A stretch of 64,000 nt of DNA from Brevibacterium sp. (GTDB lineage: Bacteria > Actinomycetota > Actinomycetes > Actinomycetales > Brevibacteriaceae). A program made the translations under genes and the position numbers. Each line of letters opens with the position of its first letter. Position 1 is the stretch's first letter. Shown piece after piece: positions 28,839 to 39,307 of the stretch. The stretch lies in NCBI GenBank assembly GCA_030457025.1, contig JAKDSA010000006.1, positions 1 to 64,000 on the forward strand, given 5' to 3'. The notes beneath the pieces were generated by a model. It was not told where the DNA came from, made no database searches, and saw only the letters and a program-made list of their open reading frames with translations.

Positions 28839-31800
28839 ATGGTGCTCAACGGACTCGATCTCACACGTCAGAACTCCACCATCACTGATCTCGTCGCAGC
28901 GTTCAACGACCCGGAGACAGCGGGTGGAACGATCGATGCGATCAGGGGGCTGTGGCCATCGATCCTGCGCCGAACGCTCGTGTCGGCCGAACACGAACCG
29001 TCCACCTCGGCGCCGCAGCTCATCGTCACTGCCACCACGCGAGAGGCCGAAGATCTGGCCCGGTCGCTGGCGGACTGGGTTCCTGAGGACTCGATCGCGA
29101 TCTTCCCCAGCTGGGAGACCCTCCCACACGAAAAGCTCTCACCCCGATCCGACACCGTCGGTCAACGTCTGCAGATTCTGCACCGCCTGGCCCACCCGAG
29201 CCCAGACCGGCATCTGGCCTTCATCATCGCCCCCGTTCGCGCATTCCTGCAGCCGCTGGTCAAAGGGCTCGGCGACATCGAACCGGTGGAGCTGGCCGTC
29301 GGTGACGAATACGAGATCGACGAACTTGCCAAACGACTGACCGAACTTGCGTACTCTCGCGTGGACATGGTCTCCCGCCGAGGTGAGTTCGCGGTTCGCG
29401 GCGGCATCGTCGACATCTTCCCACCGACCGAGGATCATGCCCTGCGCATCGAATTCTTCGGCGACGAGATCGACGAGATCCGCGAGTTCTCCGTCAGCGA
29501 CCAGAGATCCATACCCGCCGAGGCGGACTCACCACCCCTGCGGCTGTCTGCTCCGCCCTGCCGGGAGCTCCTGCTCACCGACTCCATCCGGGAGCGCGCG
29601 GCCGCACTGTCGCCGACGCTGCCGGAAGCATCCGACATGCTCGACAAGATCGCCGGGGGCATCGCCGTCGAGGGCATGGAATCACTGTCCGCGGTGCTGG
29701 CCGATGGTATGGAGCCGATCATCGCTCTGCTGCCGGATTCCACGAAGATCATCATCACCGAACCCGAACGGGTTCAGGCCCGAGCCGCCGATCTCGTCGT
29801 GACGACCAACGAATTCCTCGAAGCCGCCTGGACCGGGGCGGCCGGCGGCGGCGAAGCGCCGATCGACCTGTCCGCCGCGACGTTCCGGACAATGGACGAA
29901 ATGGAGGAAGGCGCGCGCCTCATCGGCCTGGCCTGGTGGGAACTGGGCGGCTTCGCCACCGATGAAGAACTCGTCTCACCGACGGAGAATCTGTTTCCGA
30001 TCCCGGCTCGTGCGCCCAAGGGGTATGCAGGGGATGTCGAGGCGATCCTCGCCGACGTCAAGGCTCTCATCCACGACAGATGGCGCATCCTCGTGCTCAC
30101 CGAAGGGCAGGGCCCGGGCCAGCGGATGGTCGAGGTGTTCTCGGAGGCGGGTGTGCCCGCGACCTTCGTCGACGACCCGACGGATCTCGGTGAGGCCCTG
30201 GTGACTGTGACCACTGCCGCGCCCTTCGGCGGATTCGTCTTCGACGACCTCAGATTGGCCGTGCTCACCGAAGCCGATGTGCTCGGTCGCGCCGCGGTCA
30301 CCTCGACGAGGGACATGCGTCGCCTGCCCACCCGCCGCAAACGCAACCAGGTGGATCCGCTCAACCTGGCCCCGGGCGACTTCGTCGTCCACGATCAGCA
30401 CGGTGTCGGCAAGTTCGTGGAGATGACGCAGCGCACGACCGGCAAGGGCGCGAACAAGCACACACGTGAATACCTCATCGTCGAGTACGCCCCGGCCAAA
30501 CGTGGTCAACCCGGTGACCGTCTGTACGTGCCCAGCGACGCCCTTGATCAGGTCAGCCGCTACGTCGGTGGGGAGAGCCCGAGCCTGAACAAGATGGGCG
30601 GCTCCGATTGGTCGTCGACGAAGGCCAAGGCCAGGAAGGCGGTCAAGGAGATTGCGGGCGAACTCGTCCGGCTCTATTCCGCGCGCCAGGCCACCGTCGG
30701 TCACACCTACGGACCCGATACGCCCTGGCAGCATGAACTCGAGGATGCCTTCCACTACGTGGAGACCGCCGACCAGCTCACGACCATCGACGAAGTCAAG
30801 AGCGACATGGAGAAGTCCGTGCCGATGGATCGTCTCATCTGCGGCGACGTCGGTTACGGAAAGACCGAGATCGCTGTCAGAGCAGCGTTCAAGGCGATCC
30901 AGGACGGCAAACAGGTTGCCGTGCTCGTGCCGACGACGCTGCTCGTCCAGCAGCACTTCGAGACCTTCGCCGAGCGCTACTCGGGATTCCCCGTCACCGT
31001 CGGTGCCCTGTCGCGCTTCCAGACGAAGAAGGAGTCGGAGAAGGTCGTCGACGATCTGGCGGCGGGCAAACTCGACCTCGTCATCGGCACACACCGGCTG
31101 CTCAGCGGTGAGGTGCGGTTCAAAAGCTTGGGGCTCGTCATCATCGACGAGGAGCAGCGCTTCGGCGTCGAGCACAAGGAGACGCTCAAGGCGATGCGCA
31201 CGAACGTCGATGTGCTGGCGATGTCGGCAACCCCGATCCCGCGGACCTTGGAGATGGCCGTGACCGGCATCAGGGAGATGTCGACCCTGGCCACCCCGCC
31301 CGAGGAGCGCCACCCGGTGCTGACCTATGTGGGCAAGAAGGAAGACAAACAGATCAAGGCCGCGATCGGCCGTGAGCTCATGCGCGAAGGGCAGGTCTTC
31401 TTCATCCACAACCGGGTCAAGGACATCGAGTCCGTGGCCGGCCACATCGCCGAACTCGTTCCCGAAGCGCGGATCGCGATTGCCCATGGAAAGATGAACG
31501 AACAGCGTCTCGAACAGGTCATCGTCGACTTCTGGGAGAAGAAGTTCGATGTGCTCGTGTGCACGACCATCGTCGAGACCGGCATCGACATCTCCAACGC
31601 CAACACGCTCATCATCGATCATGCCGATCGGTTCGGACTCTCGCAGCTGCACCAGCTGAGGGGGCGTGTCGGTCGTGGCCGTGAACGCGCCTACGCCTAC
31701 TTCCTCTACCCGGCCGACACCCAGCTGACGGAGACTGCGCACGATCGGCTGACGACGCTGGCCGCACACACGGAGCTCGGGGCCGGCATGCAGGTGGCCA

Positions 31801-32432
31801 TGAAGGACCTCGAGATCCGCGGCGCCGGCAACCTCCTCGGCGGGCAGCAATCCGGACAGATCGAAGGGGTCGGGTTCGACCTCTACGTGCGACTCGTGGG
31901 AGAGGCCGTCGCGAACTTCCGCGGCGAGGACACCGAGCCCGAAGCAGATATGCGCATCGAGCTTCCCGTCGACGCGCACCTTCCGGCCGAATACGTCGAC
32001 CACGAACGACTGCGACTCGAGGCCTACCGGAAGCTCGCGGCAGCGGCCGACGAAGACGAACTGCAGGAAGTCCTGGACGAACTCGTCGACCGCTACGGCC
32101 CCTATCCGGGTGCCGTGGGCGTGCTCGCCGATGTCGCCAGGCTGCGGATCAGGGCCAAAGCCTCGGGCGTCAACGACATCGTCGTACAAGGCAACTTCGT
32201 TCGCTTCGGCCCGCTTGAGCTCGAGGATTCGCAGGTCGTGCGCCTCAAACGTCTGTACCCGAAGTCTCTGCTCAAACCCGCGATCCGCTCGGTCCTCGTG
32301 CCCAAGCCGATGGCCGGCAGCGGTTTCGACGCGAAGGAGATGACGGATTCCGACATTCTGCGTTGGGCCCACCAGTTCCTCGACGCGATTGTCCCGGTCG
32401 TTGCCTCCGAAGTCGTCGCGGCAGAAGTCTGA
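28839..32432 (+). CDS. mfd: Transcription-repair coupling factor
   Basis: Removes RNA polymerase stalled at DNA lesions and recruits UvrAB. The 1197-residue protein has an N-terminal UvrB-like module (WETLPHEKLSPR), the RNA-polymerase-interacting domain (LAPGDFVVHDQHGVGKFV), and the RecG-like motor with GDVGYGKTEIA (Walker A), IDEEQRFGV (motif II) and ATPIPRTLEMA (motif III). The TRCF C-terminal domain completes it. The ATG at 28839 is 85 bases from the divergent lipoprotein gene. Confidence 0.97.
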   Translation: MVLNGLDLTRQNSTITDLVAAFNDPETAGGTIDAIRGLWPSILRRTLVSAEHEPSTSAPQLIVTATTREAEDLARSLADWVPEDSIAIFPSWETLPHEKLSPRSDTVGQRLQILHRLAHPSPDRHLAFIIAPVRAFLQPLVKGLGDIEPVELAVGDEYEIDELAKRLTELAYSRVDMVSRRGEFAVRGGIVDIFPPTEDHALRIEFFGDEIDEIREFSVSDQRSIPAEADSPPLRLSAPPCRELLLTDSIRERAAALSPTLPEASDMLDKIAGGIAVEGMESLSAVLADGMEPIIALLPDSTKIIITEPERVQARAADLVVTTNEFLEAAWTGAAGGGEAPIDLSAATFRTMDEMEEGARLIGLAWWELGGFATDEELVSPTENLFPIPARAPKGYAGDVEAILADVKALIHDRWRILVLTEGQGPGQRMVEVFSEAGVPATFVDDPTDLGEALVTVTTAAPFGGFVFDDLRLAVLTEADVLGRAAVTSTRDMRRLPTRRKRNQVDPLNLAPGDFVVHDQHGVGKFVEMTQRTTGKGANKHTREYLIVEYAPAKRGQPGDRLYVPSDALDQVSRYVGGESPSLNKMGGSDWSSTKAKARKAVKEIAGELVRLYSARQATVGHTYGPDTPWQHELEDAFHYVETADQLTTIDEVKSDMEKSVPMDRLICGDVGYGKTEIAVRAAFKAIQDGKQVAVLVPTTLLVQQHFETFAERYSGFPVTVGALSRFQTKKESEKVVDDLAAGKLDLVIGTHRLLSGEVRFKSLGLVIIDEEQRFGVEHKETLKAMRTNVDVLAMSATPIPRTLEMAVTGIREMSTLATPPEERHPVLTYVGKKEDKQIKAAIGRELMREGQVFFIHNRVKDIESVAGHIAELVPEARIAIAHGKMNEQRLEQVIVDFWEKKFDVLVCTTIVETGIDISNANTLIIDHADRFGLSQLHQLRGRVGRGRERAYAYFLYPADTQLTETAHDRLTTLAAHTELGAGMQVAMKDLEIRGAGNLLGGQQSGQIEGVGFDLYVRLVGEAVANFRGEDTEPEADMRIELPVDAHLPAEYVDHERLRLEAYRKLAAAADEDELQEVLDELVDRYGPYPGAVGVLADVARLRIRAKASGVNDIVVQGNFVRFGPLELEDSQVVRLKRLYPKSLLKPAIRSVLVPKPMAGSGFDAKEMTDSDILRWAHQFLDAIVPVVASEVVAAEV

Positions 32433-32578
32433 GGCCGGAAGGAGATCGCCGCCTCCGGATGACGATGCTCGACTCAGGCAGCATCTGCACGTATCCTGTA
32501 AGTTCGCATTCGGGTGCTCTTCGTAGCGTAGAGTGCGAATACCGGTACAGACGTACTGTGAGACAAAGGAGAGCAATC

Positions 32579-32773
32579 ATGGGTTTTGACGACAAGTTCG
32601 ACAACAAGACTGACGAATTCTCCGGTAAGGCCAAGGAGACCATCGGCGACGTGACCGGTGACGACGAGCTCAAAGCCGAGGGCTCCGCAGACGAGGTCAA
32701 GGGCAAGACCAAGCAGGTCGGCGAGCAGATCAAGGACCTCGGCAAAGACGTCAAGGACAAGTTCAGCAAGTAA
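32579..32773 (+). CDS. CsbD family stress protein
   Basis: A 64-residue hydrophilic protein typical of CsbD (general stress) proteins: DDKFDNKTDEFSGKAKETIG, VTGDDELKAEGSADEVKGK and DLGKDVKDKF. The ATG follows AAAGGAGAG. A terminator at 32784 makes it monocistronic. It resembles the 60-residue protein at 17725 in composition and gene layout. Confidence 0.9.
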   Translation: MGFDDKFDNKTDEFSGKAKETIGDVTGDDELKAEGSADEVKGKTKQVGEQIKDLGKDVKDKFSK

Positions 32774-32783
32774 TGAGGAATTC

Positions 32784-32811
32784 GACCCCCATCGCGCTCG
32801 CGGTGGGGGTC
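32784..32811 (+). terminator. Rho-independent terminator after csbD
   Basis: GACCCCCATCG pairs with CGGTGGGGGTC (one G-T pair), followed by ATTCTTATTGTT. Confidence 0.85.
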
Positions 32812-32899
32812 ATTCTTATTGTTCGACCGTCACAGGCACGATGGACCTGCGTGCGGATTTGGGAGGCGGGGTCCAGTGGAAGACCAGAAGGCGCAAGTC

Positions 32900-33334
32900 A
32901 TGAGTGAGACGGGGACAGTCGGAGTGATCGAGGCCATGGCGACTCTGCGTCGCCGGTGCCCCTGGTCGAGTCGGCAGGACCACGCAAGCCTCGAGAAGTA
33001 CGCGCGCGAAGAGACCGAAGAGCTCATCGAAGCACTTGAGATCTTCCGAGGTGATCCGAGCCCGGCTCATCGCTCGGCCGTTGTCGACGAGCTCGGAGAC
33101 GTCTTCTACCAGGTTCTGTTCCACTCAGCACTGCTGGACGAGAGCGACACCGCTCCATACGGGCACACATTGGGGATGATCATCGCCGGGCTGGAGGCCA
33201 AACTCATCCGCCGCCACCCCCTGGCCTTCGGTGAGGGCAGCAGTGATGGGCAGATGTCCTCCCTCGAAGACGTCGAGCGAGAGTACCGGCGAATCAAAGC
33301 AGAAGAGAAACAGCAGAAAGACACGAATCAGTGA
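32900..33334 (+). CDS. mazG: MazG-family nucleotide pyrophosphohydrolase
   Basis: A 144-residue single-domain MazG-type NTP pyrophosphohydrolase. The core reads CPWSSRQDHASLEKYAREETEEL and VDELGDVFYQVLFH, giving the EExxE and ExxD metal ligands, and ends with the RRHPLAFG motif. A GTG start at 32876, with GGGAGGC upstream, is an equally possible beginning and would add eight residues. The next gene overlaps by four bases. Position between mfd and eno is standard. Confidence 0.92.
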   Translation: MSETGTVGVIEAMATLRRRCPWSSRQDHASLEKYAREETEELIEALEIFRGDPSPAHRSAVVDELGDVFYQVLFHSALLDESDTAPYGHTLGMIIAGLEAKLIRRHPLAFGEGSSDGQMSSLEDVEREYRRIKAEEKQQKDTNQ

Positions 33335-34131
33335 GCTTGGACCGCATCGACATCGAAGGCACATTCAACTTCGGTGACATCGGAGGTTCCTCCACCTCGG
33401 CGGGGGAGTCCAGAGTGGAAACGGGCAAGGTCTACCGCGCGGACGGCCTCGCCCAGCTCACCGACAGCTCACGCGCCGACATCAAGGCTCTGGGCATCGG
33501 AACCGTTGTCGACCTGCGTGACATCGGGGAGCGGTCGAAGCTGCCGGACGCGCTTGCAGGACTCGACGTGGACTACATCGAGCTGCCCATCTTCGATGAC
33601 CATTTCTTCCCCGCGAAACAACTCACCGTCGACGAGATGAAGAAGGCCGCCGAGGAGACCGGCATGGATCTCTCCGATCGGTCGCTGAGCAAGATCTACG
33701 AACTGATGATCGACCATTTCGGCTCCCGTCTGGCCGAGGCCGTCGACATCGTCGCCGACAGCTGTGAGGGCGGAGTGGTCTTCCACTGCTCGGCAGGGAA
33801 GGATCGGACCGGCGTGGTCTCCGCCTTCATCCTCTCCCTCCTCGGCGTGGGACGTCACGAGATCCTCGACGAATACTCGATCACCTCGCAGCACCTGTCA
33901 GGTGGGTTCCTCGAGAACATCACCAGGAGCTTCGCCGATGCCGGAATCTCCGGAAACCTCGTCGAGACTGCGACCTCGGCACCGCCGGAGCTCATGGCGA
34001 CAATCCTCGATTCGATCGATGCCGAGTACGGCGAGAACGGCGTCGAGGCCTATCTGCTCGAGCATGGCATGGCGCCGGGGAGCCCGGATAAGCTGCGCGG
34101 GCAGCTGTTGTCGTCCGCGGTTCGGGAATGA
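33331..34131 (+). CDS. Tyrosine-protein phosphatase (PtpA/Siw14-like, DUF family Y_phosphatase3)
   Basis: A 266-residue protein-tyrosine/lipid phosphatase. The P-loop HCSAGKDRTG (C-x5-R) is plain, preceded by GIGTVVDLRDIGERSK and followed by the helical lid region. The N-terminal NFGDIGG motif is typical of the Y_phosphatase3 family. The GTG start overlaps mazG (GTGA). The N-terminus carries a TSAGES stretch discussed in the findings. The substrate is unknown. Confidence 0.9.
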   Translation: MSLDRIDIEGTFNFGDIGGSSTSAGESRVETGKVYRADGLAQLTDSSRADIKALGIGTVVDLRDIGERSKLPDALAGLDVDYIELPIFDDHFFPAKQLTVDEMKKAAEETGMDLSDRSLSKIYELMIDHFGSRLAEAVDIVADSCEGGVVFHCSAGKDRTGVVSAFILSLLGVGRHEILDEYSITSQHLSGGFLENITRSFADAGISGNLVETATSAPPELMATILDSIDAEYGENGVEAYLLEHGMAPGSPDKLRGQLLSSAVRE

Positions 34132-34169
34132 GCCCGGCCGGGAACGAGGCCCACGCTCCGGTGCATTAA

Positions 34170-35504
<1,335 letters not shown>

Positions 35505-35808
35505 GCGGCTGCAGCGTTGAGGCTCTGAGACGCTGGGGCGTTGAGTAGCTTCGCCCCCGAGGCGGGGGTCGGGTGATCATCAATGGTCACCGGGCTCCCG
35601 CCTCGGCGATATTCATCGACAAAACCTCCCTGGGTTCAAGGGGTCGTTGCAAAACTTCTCTGCGATCACAAAACCTCCTGTCCCTCGTAGAACGCCCTGG
35701 GAGCTCACCAATTCCGCTCGCCCCGTGCAATTCATACATCTGCGGAGGTTGTTCATGCAGCTGCGGGTGTGGCGTCCTACCGCGGCGGCCGAGAGCATCC
35801 TTGAGTCT
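35505..35808. other. Intergenic region with CAAAACcTC motif copies
   Basis: About 300 bases between convergent eno and the AbiEi-like gene with no credible gene. It holds a GC-rich hairpin (CCCCCGAGGCGGGGG near 35552) that may end eno transcription. It also holds three copies of CAAAAC(C/T)TC at 35620, 35650 and 35669. Confidence 0.6.
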
Positions 35809-36846
35809 TCAGCTCGTGCCCATGAGGACCCGCCTGACCTCTTCGAACTTCGCCTCTGTGAACAGCTCTTTCCAACTGACTCTGATGACTCGCCAGCCCT
35901 GATCGCGCAGCCATTGTTCTCTGCGCCGTTCGCGTTCGAGCTCGTCACGTGGCACTCCCGAACCGAGATACAGCTTCCCGAGGCCATCGATCTCAACGAT
36001 CAGGCGGGCTGCCTTGTGACAGAAGTCGACACGAATCTTTGATCGCAATGAGGTCGCGTCGAACTCGGTTTGGGGGACGAACCCGACGAATCCGTGCTGG
36101 AAGAATCTCACCGCGGCGATCGATTCGGCGGGGGACTCGCGGCGGGCATCGGCCAAGTCGAGAACGAGATGAACCTTCTTGGTGTTCCTTTTCTCCAAGC
36201 ACTGTGCCAGCGTCGCGAGGATCTTCTCTCGCGTCGTCAGGCCGCGGTGCAGAGCGTTGTCGAGCATGGAAACCGAGATATCGGGGTTGTATGTGCGAGC
36301 CACATCAATGAGCGTGCGTTCGAGCGTCGTCACCTCGGTCCCGCGAACTCCCTGGCGGTGATGCTTCGGGATTGTCACGCCCCTGACATGAATGCTTTTG
36401 AACCTGCGATTGACTCCTGGGCGCACGACCTCCACCTGGTGGGTGACGGGGTAAGCAATGGGCAATCCGTGGATGAGAGCTGCGGAGATGTGTGAGAACA
36501 CCTCGGCCGGGGGAGATGCCGGGGATGATTTGTCTGATGCGGCAGCCCCGGTAACCGCGTCAGATTCCGTGGCACGGTCGAGTTGCCCCTGTTTCTGGAA
36601 TCTGACCTCGCATCGTGCCATGACTGCTGCGTCGAGCTCTGCTATCTCGTCACGGATGTCTCCGTGCATTGTGAACTCCGCATGTGTTCCTTCAGCGATG
36701 CTCGCCCACAGTCGCCGGTGGCCTTCCACCGTGCAGACGTGTCTGACCGAATAGACGCCGCGAGACAGACGGCGGACGCAGCAGCTTCGCGCACGTCGAA
36801 TGTCGTTGTGCGTGAACCCGAGCCGGATGATCTGTTGGGTCGTCAT
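35809..36846 (-). CDS. AbiEi antitoxin-like/DUF559 domain protein
   Basis: About 345 residues in two parts. The N-terminal winged-helix AbiEi_4-type domain (TTQQIIRLGFTHNDIRRA, RRLSRGVYSV) leads to a middle with VTTLERTLIDVAR. The C-terminal DUF559 domain has a vsr/PD-(D/E)xK-like layout (IRVDFCHKAARLIVEIDG, then EQWLRDQGWRVIRVSWKEL). Such single genes are frequent in Actinobacteria; no AbiEii toxin lies beside it, so a toxin-antitoxin role is not supported here. It interrupts the usual eno-ftsB adjacency. I chose the ATG at 36846; earlier ATGs exist at 36876 and 36858. Confidence 0.82.
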   Translation of the reverse strand: MTTQQIIRLGFTHNDIRRARSCCVRRLSRGVYSVRHVCTVEGHRRLWASIAEGTHAEFTMHGDIRDEIAELDAAVMARCEVRFQKQGQLDRATESDAVTGAAASDKSSPASPPAEVFSHISAALIHGLPIAYPVTHQVEVVRPGVNRRFKSIHVRGVTIPKHHRQGVRGTEVTTLERTLIDVARTYNPDISVSMLDNALHRGLTTREKILATLAQCLEKRNTKKVHLVLDLADARRESPAESIAAVRFFQHGFVGFVPQTEFDATSLRSKIRVDFCHKAARLIVEIDGLGKLYLGSGVPRDELERERRREQWLRDQGWRVIRVSWKELFTEAKFEEVRRVLMGTS

Positions 36847-36909
36847 TATTTTGTACATGATATTAAAGTGCATCAAATACCGTTAAAGCGCAATGATGGG
36901 TACTGATTC

Positions 36910-36930
36910 TGTGTATAAACCTGTGCATAA
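36910..36930 (-). promoter_or_regulatory. Two putative DnaA boxes
   Basis: On the minus strand, TTATGCACA (36922-36930) and TTATACACA (36910-36918) both match the DnaA consensus TTATNCACA. They lie in the same orientation 12 bases apart, upstream of the AbiEi-like gene in an AT-rich stretch. No origin genes are near. Confidence 0.45.
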
Positions 36931-37328
36931 GTCTGCAAGTGAGCGTAGTCGGCGGTGGGCCAGCGGAGATGCCAGCAGACGGCGAGGCCAGCCGCGAGCC
37001 GCAGAGATTGCACCCCGCACTGTGAGCATCAAAACGTCCCTCAGCAACGAGAGGTTTTGGCGCTAGCGGTGCCGAGTGTCGCGCTAGCTGTATGACGTGG
37101 ACGCAACGGTAGGACGTGAGCCTCGGAGGGCGAGGTGCGGGCGGGTAGGGAGTGAGCTTGTGGCAACAGTCTGGTGTCACGAGGCGACCGAAGCGGCAGA
37201 GGTCTATGGAGGTTCTCGAAAAATAGAACACGCCACGACACCCAAATCCTCGCAGTCCGGATGATGACACGGCAGACTTAGATGTGTTGCGACAGCCTTC
37301 CCCATCCCCGGTCGCAGAGGAAAGAGAC
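36931..37328. other. Intergenic region upstream of ftsB
   Basis: Nearly 400 bases with no credible gene. It contains an imperfect inverted repeat at 37030-37059 (CAAAACGTCCCTC facing GAGAGGTTTTG) whose arms match the CAAAACCTC motifs at 35620-35677 on the other side of the AbiEi-like gene. It also has two GCGCTAGC-type octamers near 37060-37090. A promoter for the ftsB operon is expected but not clear by eye. Confidence 0.5.
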
Positions 37329-37820
37329 ATGGTTCCGAGTAAGCCCAGAAACAGCGCACCGAAATCGGCTCCGGGCAGAGCCGCTCCCCGTCGACGTCCC
37401 ACACCCGTCGTCGAGACGCAGCCCACCGAAGACACCCGCAAGCGGAAACTGTCCTGGCAGACCGGCGTCTTCCTCCTCGTCATCGCCATCGTCCTCGTCA
37501 CGTTCCTGCCCTCGATCAACTCCGCACTCAAGCAGGCACAGCAGATCGCGGCGCTCAACAGCGAGATCGAATCGACGAAGTCCGAAGTCCAGGGGCTGGA
37601 AGAGAAGAACGAGAACCTCAAAGACCCCGCGTATATCAAACGCAAGGCCCGCAAGGACCAGTACTACGTGGAAGAGGGCAAGAACGCGGTCATCGTCACC
37701 AACCAGGAGGCGATCAACGGTGACGATTCGGATACGGACCGCCCGCAGCGCAAACAAGCCTGGTACCTTGAGTTGCTGGAGTCGATTCAAGAGGTCGGCA
37801 ATACCGTGGAGAAGGGCTGA
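37329..37820 (+). CDS. ftsB: FtsB/DivIC septum formation initiator
   Basis: Small bitopic divisome protein. 163 residues: a basic, Pro/Ala-rich cytosolic tail, one membrane helix (VFLLVIAIVLVTFLPSI), then a coiled coil (IAALNSEIESTKSEVQGLEEKNENL) and DPAYIKRKARKDQYYVEEG, the DivIC signature. The ATG at 37329 follows AGAGGAAAG; an upstream TTG at 37284 would add 15 unlikely residues. It overlaps DUF501 by one base. Confidence 0.92.
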   Translation: MVPSKPRNSAPKSAPGRAAPRRRPTPVVETQPTEDTRKRKLSWQTGVFLLVIAIVLVTFLPSINSALKQAQQIAALNSEIESTKSEVQGLEEKNENLKDPAYIKRKARKDQYYVEEGKNAVIVTNQEAINGDDSDTDRPQRKQAWYLELLESIQEVGNTVEKG

Positions 37821-38350
37821 TGATCACAGAGTGCACCGAGGCGGACTTCGTCATCCTGAAGGACCAGCTCGGGCGGGTCCCGCGCGGCGTCGTCGGGATT
37901 GCGGCCCGCAGCACATCGGGTGAGCCTCTGGTCGTCGCCACTGCTCCGAGGCTCGAGGACGGCACACCGTTCCCCACTGCCTTCTACCTCACCCATCCCG
38001 CCTTCGTCACCGAATGCTCACGCCTCGAAGCCTCGGGGATCATGGCCGAATGGTCCGCTGAGATCGCCGAGGACGATGAGCTCGCAGCCGACTACGCCAA
38101 GGCCCACACCGCCTACCTCACGACACGCTCCGAGATCGGCAAGAGCGCCGGCCTCGCCGAGGTGACAGAGATCAAGGACTACTCCGCCGGCGGCATGCCC
38201 ACCCGAGTGAAGTGCCTGCACGCCCTGGTCGGCCACTCGCTGGCCGCCGGAGCCGGCGTCAACCCGATCGGCGACCGCGCCATCTCCTTCATGACCGACG
38301 TTCCCACCCCGGCGGGCGCAGAAGGTGCCTCGGCCGAGGCAAGCGAATAG
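37820..38350 (+). CDS. DUF501 family protein
   Basis: A 176-residue soluble protein of the DUF501 family, nearly always between ftsB and ppx in Actinobacteria; function unknown. Conserved-looking segments are DQLGRVPRGVVGIAARS, FPTAFYLTHP and GGMPTRVKCLHALVGHSLAAG with a Cys/His pair that could bind a metal (inference). The ATG overlaps the ftsB stop. Confidence 0.9.
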   Translation: MITECTEADFVILKDQLGRVPRGVVGIAARSTSGEPLVVATAPRLEDGTPFPTAFYLTHPAFVTECSRLEASGIMAEWSAEIAEDDELAADYAKAHTAYLTTRSEIGKSAGLAEVTEIKDYSAGGMPTRVKCLHALVGHSLAAGAGVNPIGDRAISFMTDVPTPAGAEGASAEASE

Positions 38351-38359
38351 GAGAGACTC

Positions 38360-39307
38360 ATGCGAGTTGCCGCTTTCGACTGTGGGACGAATTCCCTGCG
38401 CCTGCTCATCGCCGACGTCGACGAGCAGGGAGAGATGACCGAGCGTCGTCGCGAGACCCGGATCGTGCGCCTTGGCCAGGGCGTGGACGCGACGGGTGAG
38501 TTCGCCCCCGAAGCCCTCGAACGCACATTCGCCGCAGCCCGGGAATTCGCCGAGGTGGCCGCCGAGCACTCCCCGGAGAAGCTGAGGTTCGTCGCCACCT
38601 CCGCCAGTCGCGACGTGAAGAATCGAGACGAATTCTTCGCTGGAATCTTCGGCATCCTGGGCGTCGTGCCCGACGTCATCACCGGTGACGAAGAGGCTTA
38701 TCTGTCATTCCTCGGCGCTACCGTCGGGCACAGCGCCGACAGCGGACCGTTCCTCGTCATGGACCTCGGCGGGGGCTCGACCGAACTGGTCCTCGGCACC
38801 GAGGGCGTCACCTCGGCGGTCAGCATGGACATCGGGTCCGTGCGCCTGACCGAACGCCACATGTCCGTCGATGTTCCCGACCAGACGCAGATCCAGGCGG
38901 CCATCGACGACATCGATGCCAACCTCGACAAGGCCGCAGAGATCGTCGATCTCAGTGCACCGCGGACGATGATCGGAGTCGCGGGCACCGTGACCACACT
39001 CACTGCGGGCATTCTCGATCTCGACAGCTACCAACGCGAGCGCATCCATGGCACGCACCTGCGTGTGGCCGACATCGATGGTGAAGCCAGCAAACTGCTG
39101 AGTATGGGTCGTGAGGCGCGTGCGTCACTGCCGTACATGCATCCCGGCCGCGTCGACGTCATCGCGGCCGGGGGACTGCTGTTCGCCCGCATCGCCGCCC
39201 GCATCGACACTGCTGTCAACGGCGCGGGGGCTGAACTCGACATCATGGTCTCGGAGACGGACATCCTCGACGGCACCGCGCTCGATCTCGCGCGCCGACA
39301 GTCGTGA
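38360..39307 (+). CDS. ppx: Ppx/GppA family exopolyphosphatase
   Basis: ASKHA-fold phosphatase acting on polyphosphate or pppGpp. The 315-residue, two-domain short form has AAFDCGTNSLRLLIAD (phosphate 1), TSASRDVKNRDEF, ITGDEEAYLSFLGA, MDLGGGSTELVLG (phosphate 2) and GVAGTVTTLTAG. The ATG has AGGAGAG upstream. It overlaps the next gene's GTG by four bases. Confidence 0.93.
   Translation: MRVAAFDCGTNSLRLLIADVDEQGEMTERRRETRIVRLGQGVDATGEFAPEALERTFAAAREFAEVAAEHSPEKLRFVATSASRDVKNRDEFFAGIFGILGVVPDVITGDEEAYLSFLGATVGHSADSGPFLVMDLGGGSTELVLGTEGVTSAVSMDIGSVRLTERHMSVDVPDQTQIQAAIDDIDANLDKAAEIVDLSAPRTMIGVAGTVTTLTAGILDLDSYQRERIHGTHLRVADIDGEASKLLSMGREARASLPYMHPGRVDVIAAGGLLFARIAARIDTAVNGAGAELDIMVSETDILDGTALDLARRQS

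Noticed and set aside
36910-36930. Chromosome or plasmid replication origin
   Set aside because: Only two DnaA boxes and none of dnaA, dnaN, rep or par genes in the neighbourhood.
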